Positions 61,915 to 64,000 of a stretch of 64,000 bases of DNA are shown here, in pieces. Below the pieces are notes generated by a model. That model ran no database searches. It saw nothing but the letters and a program-made list of their open reading frames with translations, and was not told the origin of the DNA. Each line of letters opens with the position of its first letter. Positions within the stretch are counted from its first letter, which is position 1. The stretch is from Marispirochaeta sp963667435 (GTDB lineage Bacteria; Spirochaetota; Spirochaetia; JC444; Marispirochaetaceae), in assembly GCA_963667435.1 (NCBI GenBank), contig OY763414.1:1612001-1676000 (forward strand). Direction: 5' to 3'. The translations under genes and the position numbers were made by a program.

Positions 61915-62475
61915 TTAAAGGGGCAATACAGTCTTTCCGTATTCATTATTAAGGGTCTGGGCCATAGCTCCGTAAATAGCGGAAAGACCACAAAAAATAC
62001 CCTCAACACCGGCAATCCTGCCGAGGACAATACCGAAGGTGCTTTCACCGGCAAACTTGTGAACAGCCAGCATAGCAAACAGCAGTGTCAGGGAACCGAA
62101 TATAATCCGGGTTGTCATATTGTGCTTCAGAGTTCCAATAAACATATACAGAGTGAAGAGCCCCCAGAGAGTCAGATAAAAGCCCATGGCATTGGCGGGT
62201 GCACCACCAATCACAAAAATTGCCACAAGGGTCAGCCAGAAGGCACCATAGGAAGTGAAGGCAAGTCCACCGAAGGCATTGCCCTTCTTGTACTCGATAA
62301 CCCCTGCAATCATCTGGGAAAGACCACCGTAGAAAACACCCATAGCAAGGATTACAATATTTACTTCAAAGAGACCCGCGTTGTGCAGGTTTAAAAGAAC
62401 AGTGGTCATTCCAAAGCCCATCAGCCCCAGGGGTGCAGGATTGGCGTAACCGCTTTTGTCGATTTCATTACTCAT
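61915..62475 (-). CDS. satP: Acetate/succinate transporter, GPR1/FUN34/YaaH family
   Basis: 186 residues, six hydrophobic helices. The family motif NPAPLGL lies near 12-18, and later helices carry GGLSQMIAG and FTSYGAFW. It imports acetate, and probably succinate, with protons. GGAGG precedes the ATG by ten bases. A TTGACA/TATACA promoter with a palindrome on the -10 region lies upstream, so it is likely carbon-source controlled. Confidence 0.92.
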   Translation of the reverse strand: MSNEIDKSGYANPAPLGLMGFGMTTVLLNLHNAGLFEVNIVILAMGVFYGGLSQMIAGVIEYKKGNAFGGLAFTSYGAFWLTLVAIFVIGGAPANAMGFYLTLWGLFTLYMFIGTLKHNMTTRIIFGSLTLLFAMLAVHKFAGESTFGIVLGRIAGVEGIFCGLSAIYGAMAQTLNNEYGKTVLPL

Positions 62476-62499
62476 AATTCCAGTTCCTCCAGGCTGAAG

Positions 62500-62528
62500 T
62501 GTATAAACTTATACTGGGAATCTGTCAA
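62500..62528 (-). promoter_or_regulatory. satP promoter with palindrome over the -10
   Basis: Minus strand TTGACA (62528-62523), 17 bp, TATACA (62505-62500). The perfect palindrome GTATAA-AC-TTATAC covers 62501-62514 and would compete with polymerase. Predicted leader is about 18 bases with an SD. Confidence 0.65.
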
Positions 62529-62535
62529 TAAAGCC

Positions 62536-64000
62536 TCACTGGCTTACACTGCTTATGCGCCTGCGGATTGAACTGCGTACCGGATCCAGCTCAAGAGCTG
62601 AATTATAGGATTTCAGAGCAAGGGAACCCCGGTTCATCTCTCTGTAGAGATCTCCCAGGGCAACATACCCCTGGGTAAAAGCAGGATCAAGATCCAGTGC
62701 AGTCCTGAAAAGCTCTTCTGCATGATCATACTCTGTAAGCTTCCGGAATGCCCGACCGGACCAAACATAGGCCCATGGATACTCCGGCATTAAGGCCATG
62801 CTTTTTGCAAAAGGATCCACAGCCTTTTCATACTCTTTATTCCGGTAGTAGGCCTTCCCGAGATCCATCCAGACAATTCCTAACTCGGGACGAATGGAAA
62901 TAACACGCTCAAGGATGCCTGCAGATTCAGAAAACTTCTGCTGATCGTAATACATTTCCGCAAGCTCCCGCAAAGCCGCCACCGGTTCATCCAGCCTGTC
63001 AATAACAGTGAGATAAACTTTCTCCGCTTCAGAATACCGTTCCTGACTGCGATATACACCTGCCAGCTCCAGGGAAATATCTGAATCTCCCGGACGTAAG
63101 CGATCCGCCTGCCGGAGAAAAGACTCCGCCTGTTCCCAATCCTCATCCTCGCTGAAAATTCTCCCAAGACTCAGATACACGTCCGCATCCCGGGGAAAGC
63201 GGCTGGCAGCATTATTCAGAACGTCAAGGGCTTCTGCTCTTCGCCCCTGGCTGTACATGAGAGCTGCAAGCTGCCGCGGCCAGACAGGATTATCCGGGTC
63301 TTCCTCTATCCTCTGCAGATATAAACCATCAGATTCATTGAGCATAGCGAGCTCATCCTGCATAAGACGACCAATATTAGGATCAATTGTAAGCGCCATG
63401 GAGTAGCACTCCTCCGCACGGGCATTATTTCCCAGGGCCTGATTCACTCTGCCGGCATTGTACCAGATAAACTCATTGTCCTGTATTGACTCAAGCGCCT
63501 CATCCATTACGCTCACTGCTTCCGGATAATGCTCCAAAACATACAGCTCCTTTCCGGCAAGATACTGCAGATAGGGGTCTCCATTCTCTTCAGAACTGTA
63601 GGCTGCATTAAACGCATCAAGAGCCTCATCATGCCGGTCCAAGTCGGAGAGGAGAGAACCCAGCTCTTTCCAACCCTTTCCATAGGCCGGATTCAGAGAA
63701 ACAGCTATCTCAAACTCTTCAACAGCCGAGCTGAATTCTCTTAGCTTCTCATACTGCAGAGCCAGATTAAAGTGAAGCTCCTCCGCATCCGGATTGATTT
63801 CAACAGCCTCTATCAGCAGATCCCGGGCTTCAGAGATCCTCTCCTGAGAGGAAAGCAGGGCAGAGAGGTTCATCCAGTACACATGCTGTTCCGGTTCAAG
63901 CTCAATGGCATGTCGATAAGCCAGTTCCGCCTGCTCCATATGTCCCAGATTACGCTGAAGAAGGGCCAGATTAAACCAGGCAGTGGTGTACTCAGGATTC
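62536..64000 (-). CDS. TPR-repeat protein, C-terminal part (runs off the window)
   Basis: At least 488 codons are open to base 64000; the N-terminus lies beyond the edge, and the ATG at 63939 is internal because the 20 codons before it continue the repeat pattern (TAWFNLALLQRNLG). At least ten TPR units are visible with the usual W-x2-L-G/A and A-x2-Y/F-x2-A/S-x3-P spacing. TPR arrays bind partners; no catalytic domain is seen in this part. The gene ends 61 bases before the satP start, and the satP promoter lies in that gap. Confidence 0.8.
   Translation of the reverse strand, partial: NPEYTTAWFNLALLQRNLGHMEQAELAYRHAIELEPEQHVYWMNLSALLSSQERISEARDLLIEAVEINPDAEELHFNLALQYEKLREFSSAVEEFEIAVSLNPAYGKGWKELGSLLSDLDRHDEALDAFNAAYSSEENGDPYLQYLAGKELYVLEHYPEAVSVMDEALESIQDNEFIWYNAGRVNQALGNNARAEECYSMALTIDPNIGRLMQDELAMLNESDGLYLQRIEEDPDNPVWPRQLAALMYSQGRRAEALDVLNNAASRFPRDADVYLSLGRIFSEDEDWEQAESFLRQADRLRPGDSDISLELAGVYRSQERYSEAEKVYLTVIDRLDEPVAALRELAEMYYDQQKFSESAGILERVISIRPELGIVWMDLGKAYYRNKEYEKAVDPFAKSMALMPEYPWAYVWSGRAFRKLTEYDHAEELFRTALDLDPAFTQGYVALGDLYREMNRGSLALKSYNSALELDPVRSSIRRRISSVSQ

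Overview
The window looks like chromosome of a free-living, probably marine or saline, member of the Spirochaetota. This is an inference from gene content: exported and lipoprotein-like proteins with outer-membrane features, many PAS and GGDEF signalling proteins, a lysine 2,3-aminomutase/beta-lysine acetyltransferase osmolyte pair, a class II photolyase and TPR proteins. No marker gene settles it. No rRNA, tRNA or CRISPR array was recognised. Genes are tightly packed on both strands, with several convergent pairs overlapping at their 3' ends.

Layout. 1-6.4 kb: an HxlR-type regulator (cut by the window edge) divergent from an NmrA/QorB-type quinone oxidoreductase with a long shared operator, then a sugar epimerase-like TIM barrel, PPK2, a receiver-PAS-PAS-histidine kinase, a cupin and an SDR. 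6.5-9.3 kb: an exported protein and an ankyrin lipoprotein. 9.4-12.6 kb: a three-gene signalling operon (membrane pseudo-kinase, NarL-type regulator, 7TM histidine kinase). 12.7-23.6 kb: NadA, PQQ sugar dehydrogenase, arginine decarboxylase with a GNAT, a FecR-domain protein and an RND efflux pair. 23.7-29.6 kb: a probable light-response cluster with an XRE-HTH/cobalamin-binding regulator that carries CarH photoreceptor motifs, overlapping a class II photolyase, then a GGDEF-EAL protein and a four-cysteine PAS kinase. 29.5-49.6 kb: MFS, ArsC plus aquaporin, TrpB2 with a small Cys protein, a kinase/receiver pair, ProS, a GGDEF protein, an MFS-HEAT fusion, KamA/AblB and envelope proteins.

49.6-58.5 kb is an apparently acquired, more A+T-rich defence island next to a broken, 5'-truncated MFS gene. 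It reads hsdR, DUF1016 nuclease-like gene, hsdS, prrC, hsdM. The ATPase between hsdS and hsdM is a PrrC-type anticodon nuclease with the Arg-Glu-His triad intact, so a tRNA-cleaving back-up appears to guard the type I restriction system. 58.6-64 kb: Sir2 deacylase, a methyltransferase-like protein, a sigma-54-driven amtB-glnK operon, a SatP-type acetate transporter and a TPR protein running off the edge.

The most repeated non-gene pattern is promoter placement. For about eight genes a -35/-10 pair (or at least a good -10) sits so that the predicted +1 falls on the first base of the start codon, with no Shine-Dalgarno site. Several more have only 3-8 nt leaders. Leaderless translation therefore seems common here alongside normal SD-led genes.
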